The notes under the pieces were generated by a model that was given only the letters and a program-made list of their open reading frames with translations, was not told the DNA's origin and made no database searches. A stretch of DNA of 64,000 nt from Roseovarius sp. MMSF_3359. GTDB taxonomy: Bacteria; Pseudomonadota; Alphaproteobacteria; Rhodobacterales; Rhodobacteraceae. The stretch spans positions 124,001-188,000 of the forward strand of contig NZ_JASHJC010000007.1 in the NCBI RefSeq assembly GCF_030733385.1, in the 5' to 3' direction. Positions within the stretch are counted from its first letter, which is position 1. Each line of letters begins with the position of its first letter. Positions 1 to 7,549 of the stretch are shown piece by piece. A program made the translations under genes and the position numbers.

Positions 1-263
1 TTCAGGCGCAGAAATATGGCTGCCTGATGCACGGGGTTGGGCTTTGTGACGAATGGCCTCTTGTCGCTTATCCCGATCAGGCCGTTGAGGGGGCGTTCGA
101 CTACCCGCTGGAACCCGGCATGGTTCTGTGTGTCGAGGCCGCGGTTGGCGCGGTCGGCGGGGATTTCTCGATCAAGCTGGAGGATCAGGTTCTGATTACC
201 GAAACCGGCTATGAAAACCTGACCGCCTATCCGTTCGATCCGCGCCTGATGGGGCAGGCCTGA
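1..263 (+). CDS. dddP: DMSP lyase DddP, C-terminal fragment
   Basis: The gene enters the window already open; reading from base 3 gives 86 residues up to TGA. The fragment has the C-terminal signature of DddP: LMHGVGLCDEWPLVAYPD, then CVEA, then FSIKLEDQVLITE. DddP has the M24 metallopeptidase fold but cleaves dimethylsulfoniopropionate to dimethyl sulfide and acrylate in the cytosol. The His of the first motif and the Glu residues of the second and third are metal ligands in the family, and all three are present. The N-terminal half lies outside the window. A plain M24 aminopeptidase is the alternative, but the wording of these motifs is that of roseobacter DddP as I recall it. Confidence 0.85.
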   Translation, partial: QAQKYGCLMHGVGLCDEWPLVAYPDQAVEGAFDYPLEPGMVLCVEAAVGAVGGDFSIKLEDQVLITETGYENLTAYPFDPRLMGQA

Positions 264-290
264 GCCCGCCCCACTGGTCATCGGCCGGGC

Positions 291-497
291 TCACCGAACG
301 CCGTGGGACCGGCGGACGTTGCCGTGCCAATCCTCGATCATGGGATCGGCAACTTGTTCTTGTGATCCGTTTTCGGCGCCGCTCCCGCTAATCGCGAGCA
401 AGGCAATCAGCACCAGAAATACGGCAATAAACCCGCCCTTTGCGCGCCCCGCGAGGCGGGCGGCGGCGGGACGTTGTATGTAAATGTCATGTGCCAT
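291..497 (-). CDS. small single-pass membrane protein, unknown function
   Basis: A 68-residue protein starting MAHDIYIQRP, with one hydrophobic segment at about residues 21-37 (GFIAVFLVLIALLAISG) and a short acidic then basic tail. I chose the ATG at 497 because GGAGAG lies seven bases upstream; a longer reading to 584 has no such site. It is convergent with dddP, with 27 bases between the stop codons. No family is recognised, and the small size limits certainty that it is a real gene. Confidence 0.5.
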   Translation of the reverse strand: MAHDIYIQRPAAARLAGRAKGGFIAVFLVLIALLAISGSGAENGSQEQVADPMIEDWHGNVRRSHGVR

Positions 498-751
498 TTC
501 AGTCTCTCCATCAAAGGTTGACAGAGGCAACATAGGCGCGCCGGAAACATGAAAAAAACGAATATATGTGAGATTATATATCACGAAATATGATTATCAG
601 GTTGGTCGCTGATCATCCCGATCGGCAATTACCCTTTCGCACCATGTGCCTAAGCCGAGAACGTCCCAGGCTTCAGGTAATGAACCACAATTCCGCTGTC
701 TCTTGAATCCGTCGACGGCCGTCTCCGGCAGCGTCTTGCCCCTGCCCGCTC

Positions 752-1498
752 TCAGGCCGCCACTTGCGGTGTTACCACCTCACCATCCTTTTCGGGATCG
801 TAAAGGCACACCTGATCCCGGCCTTCCCGCTTGGCACGATACGCGGCCAAGTCCGCTTTCTGAAAAGCCTCCTCGACTTGCGAGACGGACGTCATTGCCG
901 CCACGCCGAAACTGGCGGTGATCTTCAACTCATGCCCGTCCGCATAGATTTTCTTGGCCCGAACGCAGTCGCAGAGGCGTTGTGCCGTGGCGACCCCCTC
1001 GTCCTCGCGGACGCCGTTGAGCAGAATGATGAATTCTTCACCGCCAAACCGTGCCACGACGTCGTCTTCCCGGCAATTACGCACCAGGGTGCCGGTAAAC
1101 TGCCGCAACGCAACGTCACCAACCTTGTGGCCGTACCGGTCATTCACCTGCTTGAAATGGTCGATATCCGCAACGATCACCACAAGATCCTGATCCTCGA
1201 TCCGCTCCAACCGCTGATAAAAGCTCGCCCGGGTGCAGGCACCGGTCAGGTTGTCGTGATTGACCGCATGTTCCAGTTTTTCCGCCAAAACATTGATGTC
1301 CAGTAACTTCAGCCCCACGAAATAGCTGATCGGCGCGGACAGCATCGCCGCGATGCAACAGCCTTCTACGAGAATCTCCCGCACGATCTCCATCGGCAGC
1401 ATCAGGCTCAAGAGGACCAGGTTGCCGAATATCACCACGCTTGTGATCACAAGCGAGAACATCCTGACCTCAAAATGGTTTTTCAGCCGTAACTGCAT
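752..1498 (-). CDS. membrane-anchored diguanylate cyclase (GGDEF domain)
   Basis: A 248-residue protein that makes cyclic di-GMP from two GTP. Two hydrophobic segments at about residues 14-35 and 43-66 anchor it in the inner membrane. The GGDEF domain follows from about residue 75: NHDNLTG at its start, DIDHFKQVND, and the active-site RFGGEEF near residue 150. The allosteric product-binding I-site RxxD (REDD) sits five residues before GGEEF, the canonical spacing, so feedback inhibition is expected. There is no recognisable periplasmic or PAS sensor domain, so any signal must act through the membrane part or an unseen partner. It appears monocistronic. Confidence 0.88.
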   Translation of the reverse strand: MQLRLKNHFEVRMFSLVITSVVIFGNLVLLSLMLPMEIVREILVEGCCIAAMLSAPISYFVGLKLLDINVLAEKLEHAVNHDNLTGACTRASFYQRLERIEDQDLVVIVADIDHFKQVNDRYGHKVGDVALRQFTGTLVRNCREDDVVARFGGEEFIILLNGVREDEGVATAQRLCDCVRAKKIYADGHELKITASFGVAAMTSVSQVEEAFQKADLAAYRAKREGRDQVCLYDPEKDGEVVTPQVAA

Positions 1499-1793
1499 GG
1501 CACCGACATGACCTAAACAAATTTTGATACTTGCATCTGGCGGTTAAGGTCCAATTGCCATAGCCGCTTTTCAACTTTCAATACATAGAAAATTTTAACA
1601 GCTCAGCCAAAAGTGGCATCGCCATCCGCAACAGACGACAGGGCCGCTGGAAAACTTCAAGAGCCGCCGGATCACAATAGAGACAGCCCCGCATTTCATA
1701 CTGTCACCTTAGCGTGACGGCGCTGACACAATACTGGTGCACCCGCGGCACTCTGATTACCCTCAAAACACGCCGAAAACCTAAGGACGTCCC
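1499..1793. other. intergenic region between divergent genes
   Basis: About 295 bases separate the divergent cyclase and hydrolase-OsmC genes, so promoters for both should lie here. The cyclase side is AT-richer (around 1510-1600). AAGGACGTCCC before the ATG at 1794 provides the ribosome binding site for the hydrolase-OsmC gene. I see no gene and no strong inverted repeat. Confidence 0.4.
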
Positions 1794-3008
1794 ATGCCGA
1801 CCGAACGCCTCACCTTCACGGGTCACGATGGCAGTACCCTTGCCGCCCGTCTGGATCTGCCCGAAGGCCCCCTTCTGGCCACCGCCCTCTTTGCGCATTG
1901 CTTTACCTGTTCCAAGGACATCCCCGCCGCCCGCCGCATCGCGGCGCGCCTAGCCGGAGCAGGCATCGCGGTGCTGCGGTTTGACTTCACCGGACTGGGC
2001 CATTCCGAAGGCGAATTCGCCAACACGTCCTTCTCCTCCAACATCCGTGACCTGGTCCTCGCGGCAGAGGCCCTTGCCGAGCGCAAGATGGCGCCCAGCC
2101 TTTTGATCGGCCACTCCCTCGGTGGCGCGGCGGTGCTGGGCGCGGCCGGCGATATCGACAGCGTCAAGGGCGTGGTCACCATCGGCGCGCCCTATGATCC
2201 CGGTCACGTCACCCATAATTTCGGCGACGCCCTGGCGGAGATCGAAACCGAAGGCACGGCCGAGGTGATGTTGGGCGGGCGCCCCATCCGCATCGGTCAA
2301 GGGTTTGTCGAAAACGTCAAGGCAGAAAGCCTGACCGACAAGATCGCCAACCTGCACCGCGCCCTCCTGGTGCTGCATGCCCCGCGCGACGCGACAGTGG
2401 GCATCGAAAACGCCGGCGAAATATTTAGCGCCGCCAAGCACCCCAAGAGTTTCGTGACTCTCGACAACGCCGATCACCTGATAACCGATCCCACCGATGC
2501 GGAATACGCCGCCGAGGTGATCGCTGCCTGGGCCACGAAATACCTCGAACTGCGCCCCCCCGCACCGCCCCCCGGCGCGCCCGAAGGGATCGTTTGCGTG
2601 TCCGAGGCCGATGCCGACGGCTTCCTGCAGGATATCAATTCCGGCCCGGATCATCACACCTTGGCAGATGAACCGCTCGCCTATGGCGGGACCAATCGCG
2701 GCATGTCGCCTTATGGGTTCCTGTCGGCGGGTCTCGGGGCGTGTACCTCGATGACGATCCGCATGTACGCCCGCCGCAAGGGCTGGCCGCTCGATCATGT
2801 GCAGGTGGCCGTCAGCCATGACAAGGTCCATGCACAGGATGCCAAGAGCGGCGGCGGAAATGCCCAGGCGGATACGTTCAAACGGGTCATCAAGCTCACG
2901 GGCGACCTCAGCGACGAACAACGCGCGCGGCTCTTGGAAATCGCGGATAAGTGCCCGGTCCACCGCACGCTAGAGCAAAGCTCGACCATCATCACAGAGG
3001 CCGGCTGA
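1794..3008 (+). CDS. bifunctional alpha/beta hydrolase / OsmC family protein
   Basis: A 404-residue two-domain protein. Residues 1-250 are an alpha/beta hydrolase with the nucleophile elbow GHSLGG (about residue 105) and a late His in DNADHLI that can complete the triad. Residues 260-404 are an OsmC/Ohr-type domain, with the first redox Cys in GLGACTSMTIRMYARRKGW and the second in KCPVHRTLEQS. OsmC proteins reduce organic hydroperoxides with these two cysteines. The fusion suggests a hydrolysis step coupled to peroxide detoxification, for example of peroxidised esters, but that is inference. AAGGACG precedes the ATG. The same fusion is known in other proteobacteria, so it is not an assembly artefact. 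Confidence 0.88.
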   Translation: MPTERLTFTGHDGSTLAARLDLPEGPLLATALFAHCFTCSKDIPAARRIAARLAGAGIAVLRFDFTGLGHSEGEFANTSFSSNIRDLVLAAEALAERKMAPSLLIGHSLGGAAVLGAAGDIDSVKGVVTIGAPYDPGHVTHNFGDALAEIETEGTAEVMLGGRPIRIGQGFVENVKAESLTDKIANLHRALLVLHAPRDATVGIENAGEIFSAAKHPKSFVTLDNADHLITDPTDAEYAAEVIAAWATKYLELRPPAPPPGAPEGIVCVSEADADGFLQDINSGPDHHTLADEPLAYGGTNRGMSPYGFLSAGLGACTSMTIRMYARRKGWPLDHVQVAVSHDKVHAQDAKSGGGNAQADTFKRVIKLTGDLSDEQRARLLEIADKCPVHRTLEQSSTIITEAG

Positions 3009-3056
3009 GTTATCGACACCTCACGAGAGGCTGCATTGCGGACAAAGCAGACCTTG

Positions 3057-3241
3057 GATCGCCATTGAAACAAAGGGCAGCGCCCGATCGCGGGTGGGCG
3101 CACTTAGATGGTTCATGGCGCTTTATGGTGACGTGTACATCCAACGATAGTTGGGATTGAGACGGCGACGAAGCGCCCGCCCATGGGGCGGTCGGGCGCT
3201 GCCCGGCGGTGCTGCGCACCTTGATTCCGGGCGCGGGCAAT
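3057..3241 (+). repeat. dispersed structured intergenic repeat, copy A
   Basis: A 185-base element matching 42121-42305 with about 20 substitutions and no gaps in my hand alignment. The left arm 3075-3091 pairs with 3188-3204 (17 bp, one G-T wobble). The inner arm 3092-3101 pairs with 3173-3182, with a 5-base bulge between the two stems on the 3' side and a loop of about 71 bases. A second small hairpin follows, GGTGC-tgc-GCACC at 3208-3220, then the conserved box TTGATTCCGGGCG. It lies between the convergent 3' ends of the hydrolase-OsmC gene and acnA. Function is unknown; candidates are a mobile miniature element, a terminator/RNA-processing element or a structured RNA. Confidence 0.8.
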
Positions 3242-3268
3242 GTCCGGTTTGCGCCCCAACCAAAATGT

Positions 3269-3298
3269 CAAAAGCCCCGCGTGATGCGGGGCTTTTTC
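3269..3298 (-). terminator. bidirectional Rho-independent terminator
   Basis: A hairpin AAAGCCCCGC-gtgat-GCGGGGCTTT is flanked by A and T runs on both sides. It lies 18 bases beyond the acnA stop codon and also downstream of the hydrolase-OsmC gene and repeat copy A. The stem is GC-rich and perfect. Either strand gives a stem followed by a U-tract, so it can end both convergent transcripts. Confidence 0.85.
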
Positions 3299-3315
3299 GG
3301 TGCTTGAGTTGTTCC

Positions 3316-6003
3316 TCAGGCGGCTTTGGCGAGGTTTCGGAGCACGTAATGCAGCACCCCGCCATGTTTGATGTAGTCGATCTCGATCGCCGTATCGATC
3401 CGGCATTTCAAGGTGATCTCCTTGACCGATCCGTCTGCCATCTTGATCGTGCAGGGAACCTCCTGCAGCGGCTTGATCGTATCAAGACCCGAGATCGACA
3501 CCTCCTCTTCGCCGGTCAGGCCAAGGGATTTGCGGGTGTCGCCACCGGTGAACTCGAACGGGATCACCCCCATGCCGACGAGGTTCGAACGGTGGATGCG
3601 TTCGAAATTCTCGGCGATGACCGCCTTCACGCCCAAAAGCGCCGTGCCCTTGGCCGCCCAGTCACGTGACGAGCCCGCGCCGTACTGCTCGCCGCCAAAG
3701 ACCACCAGTGGCGTACCATTGGCCTGATGCGCCATCGCGGCCTCATAGATCGAGGTCTGCTGACCATCGGGGCCTTTGGTGTAGCCACCTTCAACGCCGT
3801 CGAGCATCTCGTTCTTGATGCGGATATTGGCAAAAGTGCCGCGCATCATCACCTCGTGGTTGCCACGACGGGAGCCATAGGAGTTGAATTCGCGCACCGG
3901 CACCTGACGATCGGTCAGGTATTGACCGGCGGGCGTGGTGTCCTTGAACGAGCCTGCGGGCGAGATGTGGTCGGTGGTGACCATATCGCCCAGAAGCGCT
4001 AGAACACGGGCGCCTTCGATGTTTTCGATCGTGCCGGGCTCCTTGGACATGCCCTGGAAATAGGGCGGGTTCTGAACATAGGTCGATTGCGGCGGCCAAT
4101 CGTAAACCTCGCCTTCGGACGTCTCGACGGCGCGCCATTTTTCGTCGCCCTTGAAGACATCCGCGTATTTTTCCTGGAATGCCTCACGGGTCACGGTTTT
4201 TTCGACCAGTTCGGCAATCTCCGCCTGGCTCGGCCAGATATCCTTGAGGTAGACATCCTTGCCGTCCGGCGTCTGCGCGATCGGGTCAGAGGCGAGGTTG
4301 ATGTCCATGGTGCCGGCCAGCGCATAGGCCACGACCAGCGGCGGCGAGGCCAGGTAGTTGGCGCGCACATCCGGGCTGATCCGGCCCTCAAAATTGCGGT
4401 TACCCGACAGGACCGATGTCGCCACCAGGTCGCCCTCGGCAATCGCCTCTGAAAGCTCTTTCTGGATCGGACCGGAGTTGCCGATGCAGGTGGTGCAGCC
4501 ATAGCCCACGAGGTTGAACCCGATGTTGTCGAGGTCGTCCTGCAGCCCTGCCGCTTCAAGGTAATGCGACACGACCTGCGAGCCGGGCGCAAGCGACGTC
4601 TTGACCCAAGGCTTGCGGTCCAGTCCCAACGCCGCAGCCTTGCGCGCCACCAATCCCGCGCCGATCATCACGTAAGGGTTCGATGTGTTGGTGCACGAGG
4701 TGATCGAGGCGATCACCACGTCACCGGAGCTCAGCGTATAATCCTCGCCCGCGACGGGGACTTCCTTGTCCATCGGACGTTTGAAGGTCTCCTTCATCTC
4801 GCGATTGAAGGCCTCTTTCGCATCGGTCAGGGCCACGTAATCCTGCGGGCGTTTCGGACCGGAGATTGCCGGGACAATCGTCCCCATATCGAGATGCAGC
4901 GTATCGGAGTAGACAGGTGCATAATCCGCATCGCGCCAGAAACCGTTTTCCTTGGCATAGGCCTCGACCAACGCGACGCGATCCTTATCACGGCCCGTGC
5001 TGGTGAGATAGCGCAGGGTTTCGTCGTCAATCGGGAAGAAGCCGCAGGTGGCGCCGTATTCCGGGGCCATGTTGGCGATGGTCGCGCGGTCCGCGAGCGG
5101 CAAGTTGTCGAGACCCTTGCCGTAGAACTCGACGAATTTGCCGACAACGCCGCGTTCGCGCAGCATTTCAACGACTTTCAACACGAGGTCGGTGCCGGTG
5201 GTGCCTTCAACCATCGCGCCGGTCAATTCGAACCCGACCACTTCGGGGATCAGCATGGAAATCGGCTGACCGAGCATGGCGGCCTCGGCCTCGATCCCGC
5301 CGACACCCCAGCCAAGCACTGCCGCGCCGTTGACCATTGTGGTGTGGCTGTCGGTGCCCACCAGCGTGTCGGGATAGGCGACTTCTTCGCCATTCTGGTC
5401 CGTATCGGTCCAGACGGTTTGCGCCAGGTATTCCAGGTTCACCTGGTGGCAGATGCCGGTGCCCGGCGGCACCACGCGGAAATTGTTGAACGCGCCCTGC
5501 CCCCATTTGAGGAACTGGTAGCGTTCCATGTTACGCTCATATTCGCGATCCACATTCATCTGGAAAGCGCGGGGGTTGCCGAATTCGTCGATCATCACCG
5601 AGTGGTCGATCACGAGGTCAACGGGGTTGAGCGGGTTGATCTGCTGCGCGTCGCCGCCAAGAGCCACGATCCCGTCGCGCATCGCGGCGAGGTCCACGAC
5701 CGCCGGAACGCCGGTGAAATCCTGCATCAGCACGCGGGCGGGGCGATAGGAAATCTCGCGCGGGTTCTTGCCGCCTTTTTCGGCCCATTCAGAAAAGGCC
5801 TTGATGTCATCGGTCGTCACCGTGTTGCCGTCTTCGAACCGCAGCATGTTTTCCAGCACGACCTTCAAGGCAGCAGGCAGGCGGGAGAAATCGCCAAGGC
5901 TCGCAGCCTCGGCCGCGGCGATGGAATAATACGACACGGAGGCGTCGCCTACACTCAGGGTCTTGCGGGTTTTGGCTGTATCCTGTCCGACAACAATAGG
6001 CAT
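3316..6003 (-). CDS. acnA: aconitate hydratase A
   Basis: An 895-residue aconitase, the usual AcnA length. It isomerises citrate to isocitrate through cis-aconitate in the TCA cycle. Visible [4Fe-4S] ligands are the Cys of [16 protein letters not shown] and the two in [13 protein letters not shown]. The substrate-binding [11 protein letters not shown] and the C-terminal swivel-domain motif [22 protein letters not shown] are intact. I start at MPIVVGQD (ATG at 6003), with AAGGAAGG just upstream; an extension to 6111 would run into the promoter region. It is divergent from the DUF1223 gene. In many alphaproteobacteria acnA sits next to the ccm genes, as here within a few kb. Confidence 0.97.
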   Translation of the reverse strand: MPIVVGQDTAKTRKTLSVGDASVSYYSIAAAEAASLGDFSRLPAALKVVLENMLRFEDGNTVTTDDIKAFSEWAEKGGKNPREISYRPARVLMQDFTGVPAVVDLAAMRDGIVALGGDAQQINPLNPVDLVIDHSVMIDEFGNPRAFQMNVDREYERNMERYQFLKWGQGAFNNFRVVPPGTGICHQVNLEYLAQTVWTDTDQNGEEVAYPDTLVGTDSHTTMVNGAAVLGWGVGGIEAEAAMLGQPISMLIPEVVGFELTGAMVEGTTGTDLVLKVVEMLRERGVVGKFVEFYGKGLDNLPLADRATIANMAPEYGATCGFFPIDDETLRYLTSTGRDKDRVALVEAYAKENGFWRDADYAPVYSDTLHLDMGTIVPAISGPKRPQDYVALTDAKEAFNREMKETFKRPMDKEVPVAGEDYTLSSGDVVIASITSCTNTSNPYVMIGAGLVARKAAALGLDRKPWVKTSLAPGSQVVSHYLEAAGLQDDLDNIGFNLVGYGCTTCIGNSGPIQKELSEAIAEGDLVATSVLSGNRNFEGRISPDVRANYLASPPLVVAYALAGTMDINLASDPIAQTPDGKDVYLKDIWPSQAEIAELVEKTVTREAFQEKYADVFKGDEKWRAVETSEGEVYDWPPQSTYVQNPPYFQGMSKEPGTIENIEGARVLALLGDMVTTDHISPAGSFKDTTPAGQYLTDRQVPVREFNSYGSRRGNHEVMMRGTFANIRIKNEMLDGVEGGYTKGPDGQQTSIYEAAMAHQANGTPLVVFGGEQYGAGSSRDWAAKGTALLGVKAVIAENFERIHRSNLVGMGVIPFEFTGGDTRKSLGLTGEEEVSISGLDTIKPLQEVPCTIKMADGSVKEITLKCRIDTAIEIDYIKHGGVLHYVLRNLAKAA

Positions 6004-6223
6004 CCGGGCCTTCCTTTCAGAGTGGGTTCCGATAAAGTTGTCCCGCTTCTGACCGATTTCAAACAGGCAATCAAGAGGGGGAGCGGTATTTTTGTATACT
6101 ATTGCACACAATGGTCAATGTTTCAAGTTTCACTATTCTCTCGCGAAACCTTGATTGGCCATTGATTGCTTGTTTCCTTAGGTACGTCTTGTGACATAGA
6201 AGCTGAGTCCATCGGAAGATAAC
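6004..6223. promoter_or_regulatory. acnA / DUF1223 divergent promoter region with imperfect inverted repeat
   Basis: A 220-base, AT-rich spacer between divergent genes. ACAATGGTCAAT (6108-6119) is matched in inverted form by ATTGGCCATTGA (6154-6165) with two mismatched pairs, a possible operator for a dimeric regulator. TATACTATTGCACACA upstream looks promoter-like. No regulator family is recognised from the site, so this is a weak call. Confidence 0.35.
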
Positions 6224-6919
6224 ATGCGTAAGATCGCCACCCTGCTTGCCGCCGCGTTCCTGTTGGCAAGCCCCGCCCAGGCCGACGACACCCCCGTGGT
6301 GGTCGAGCTATTCACCTCGCAAGGGTGCTCGTCCTGCCCACCGGCAGATGCGTTCCTGCACAAGCTGGCCGACCGGGAGGATGTCATCGCGTTGGCGATG
6401 CATGTGGACTACTGGGACTACATCGGGTGGAAGGACATCTTTGCCAGCGCCGAGAACACCAAGCGGCAGCGCGCATATGCTCGGGCCGGTGGTCGCAAGA
6501 TGATCTACACCCCGCAGATGATCATCAACGGGCGCGAACATGTGGTCGGCAACCGGCCGCGCGATGTGGTGGACCTTATCAACAAGCATAAATCCGGGGC
6601 CGGCGATGTGGACCTTGATGTGGCCCGCGACGGCAATACCCTGCGGATTGATGCCACAGCCGGGAACGGCCAGAAAAACACGTTGGTGGTGCAGCTCATT
6701 CGCTACAAGCCGAAATCGACGGTGGACATCAAACGCGGCGAAAACGCCGGACGGCGGCTCAGCTATGCCAATGTCGTCACCGAGTTCAACGTGCTGAGGG
6801 AATGGGACACCCGCAAACCCCTGTCGATGACGACCAAGGTCGAAGGTGATGCACCGGTTGTCGTCCTGGTCCAGCACAAGGGCGTCGGACCGATCGCCGC
6901 CGTGGCACGGGTTCGGTGA
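6224..6919 (+). CDS. DUF1223 thioredoxin-fold periplasmic protein
   Basis: A 231-residue protein with a clear Sec signal peptide (MRKIATLLAAAFLLASPAQA, cleavage near residue 20). The mature start VVVELFTSQGCSSCPPADAF is the hallmark of DUF1223, a thioredoxin-like family with a CxxC pair (CSSC). YTPQMIINGR carries the cis-proline-like turn of thioredoxin folds. The family's reaction is not established. The CSSC pair and periplasmic location suggest a redox or metal-related role, which would fit the nearby cytochrome c maturation genes. It is transcribed divergently from acnA. The family call is firm; the role is not. Confidence 0.85.
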   Translation: MRKIATLLAAAFLLASPAQADDTPVVVELFTSQGCSSCPPADAFLHKLADREDVIALAMHVDYWDYIGWKDIFASAENTKRQRAYARAGGRKMIYTPQMIINGREHVVGNRPRDVVDLINKHKSGAGDVDLDVARDGNTLRIDATAGNGQKNTLVVQLIRYKPKSTVDIKRGENAGRRLSYANVVTEFNVLREWDTRKPLSMTTKVEGDAPVVVLVQHKGVGPIAAVARVR

Positions 6920-6980
6920 TGGGGTCGCCCTAAACTGACAAGCCCGTTTGGCTCGCCTTGCGGACACGGACGGCAAAGCG

Positions 6981-7355
6981 TCATCTTCGCACTGTCCAGA
7001 AGCAACATAAGATCATTGCCCAACCCAGGACGCCCTTTCCATGGTTCGATAAGCTGATCTCATCGGTGAAGCTCAAAACCTTCAACACCTCGGACGGGCT
7101 TGGTGGCGGTTGCACGACGTTTTGCCAAGGGAGGCCATCAAACAGCATGAGGTAGTAGAGGTAGTAGATCTGCGGAGAGAGCCAGAGGAAGGCCCAGAAG
7201 AGGAGAAACGCCAGTAGAATGCGCAAGGCAATGCCCCTCCCACGCCCCGCTATCCGAACGACCCATAGCATCAACATCGCAAGGCAGAGCGACAGGATCA
7301 CCAACCCGACCCTGCCCCACGCCCCAAGTGTCAGAAACGAATCCTCCTGATACAT
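6981..7355 (-). CDS. conserved small membrane protein, unknown function
   Basis: A 124-residue protein with hydrophobic segments at about residues 15-37 and 46-72 and a short one near the C-terminus (GVLGWAMILCCFW). The two main segments are separated by a basic loop (RIAGRGRG). No catalytic motif is seen. The proline-rich stretch VVQPPPSPSEVLKVLSF and the GKGVLGWAMI ending look conserved in roseobacters as far as I remember. It is convergent with the DUF1223 gene and downstream of the DUF3857 gene on the same strand, 195 bases away. Confidence 0.6.
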   Translation of the reverse strand: MYQEDSFLTLGAWGRVGLVILSLCLAMLMLWVVRIAGRGRGIALRILLAFLLFWAFLWLSPQIYYLYYLMLFDGLPWQNVVQPPPSPSEVLKVLSFTDEISLSNHGKGVLGWAMILCCFWTVRR

Positions 7356-7549
7356 CGAAAACCCCGCTATCCTTCACCGTTCCTCAATCGACCAACGGAT
7401 GGAAAGAAGAAATGGCACCAAGGGCTGCCAAAAGAGTGATCTTGTGGCGATTGGTCCCTGAAAGCGAGCCGGCACATCACCTTTGCTGTTCGGCTACAAG
7501 CGGTCAGCACCGTTTTCCGCCAAGCGACATCGGGACAGCCGACAGGTTC

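Noticed and set aside
3010-3240. Short ORFs inside repeat copies A and B with similar translations
   Set aside because: The similarity follows from the DNA repeat. Copy C keeps the fold but not the frame, and stem changes are compensatory instead of codon-like, so I do not treat them as genes.
4564-6165. Long ORF (533 codons) opposite acnA
   Set aside because: A shadow caused by high GC and codon bias; acnA has all its catalytic motifs on the other strand.
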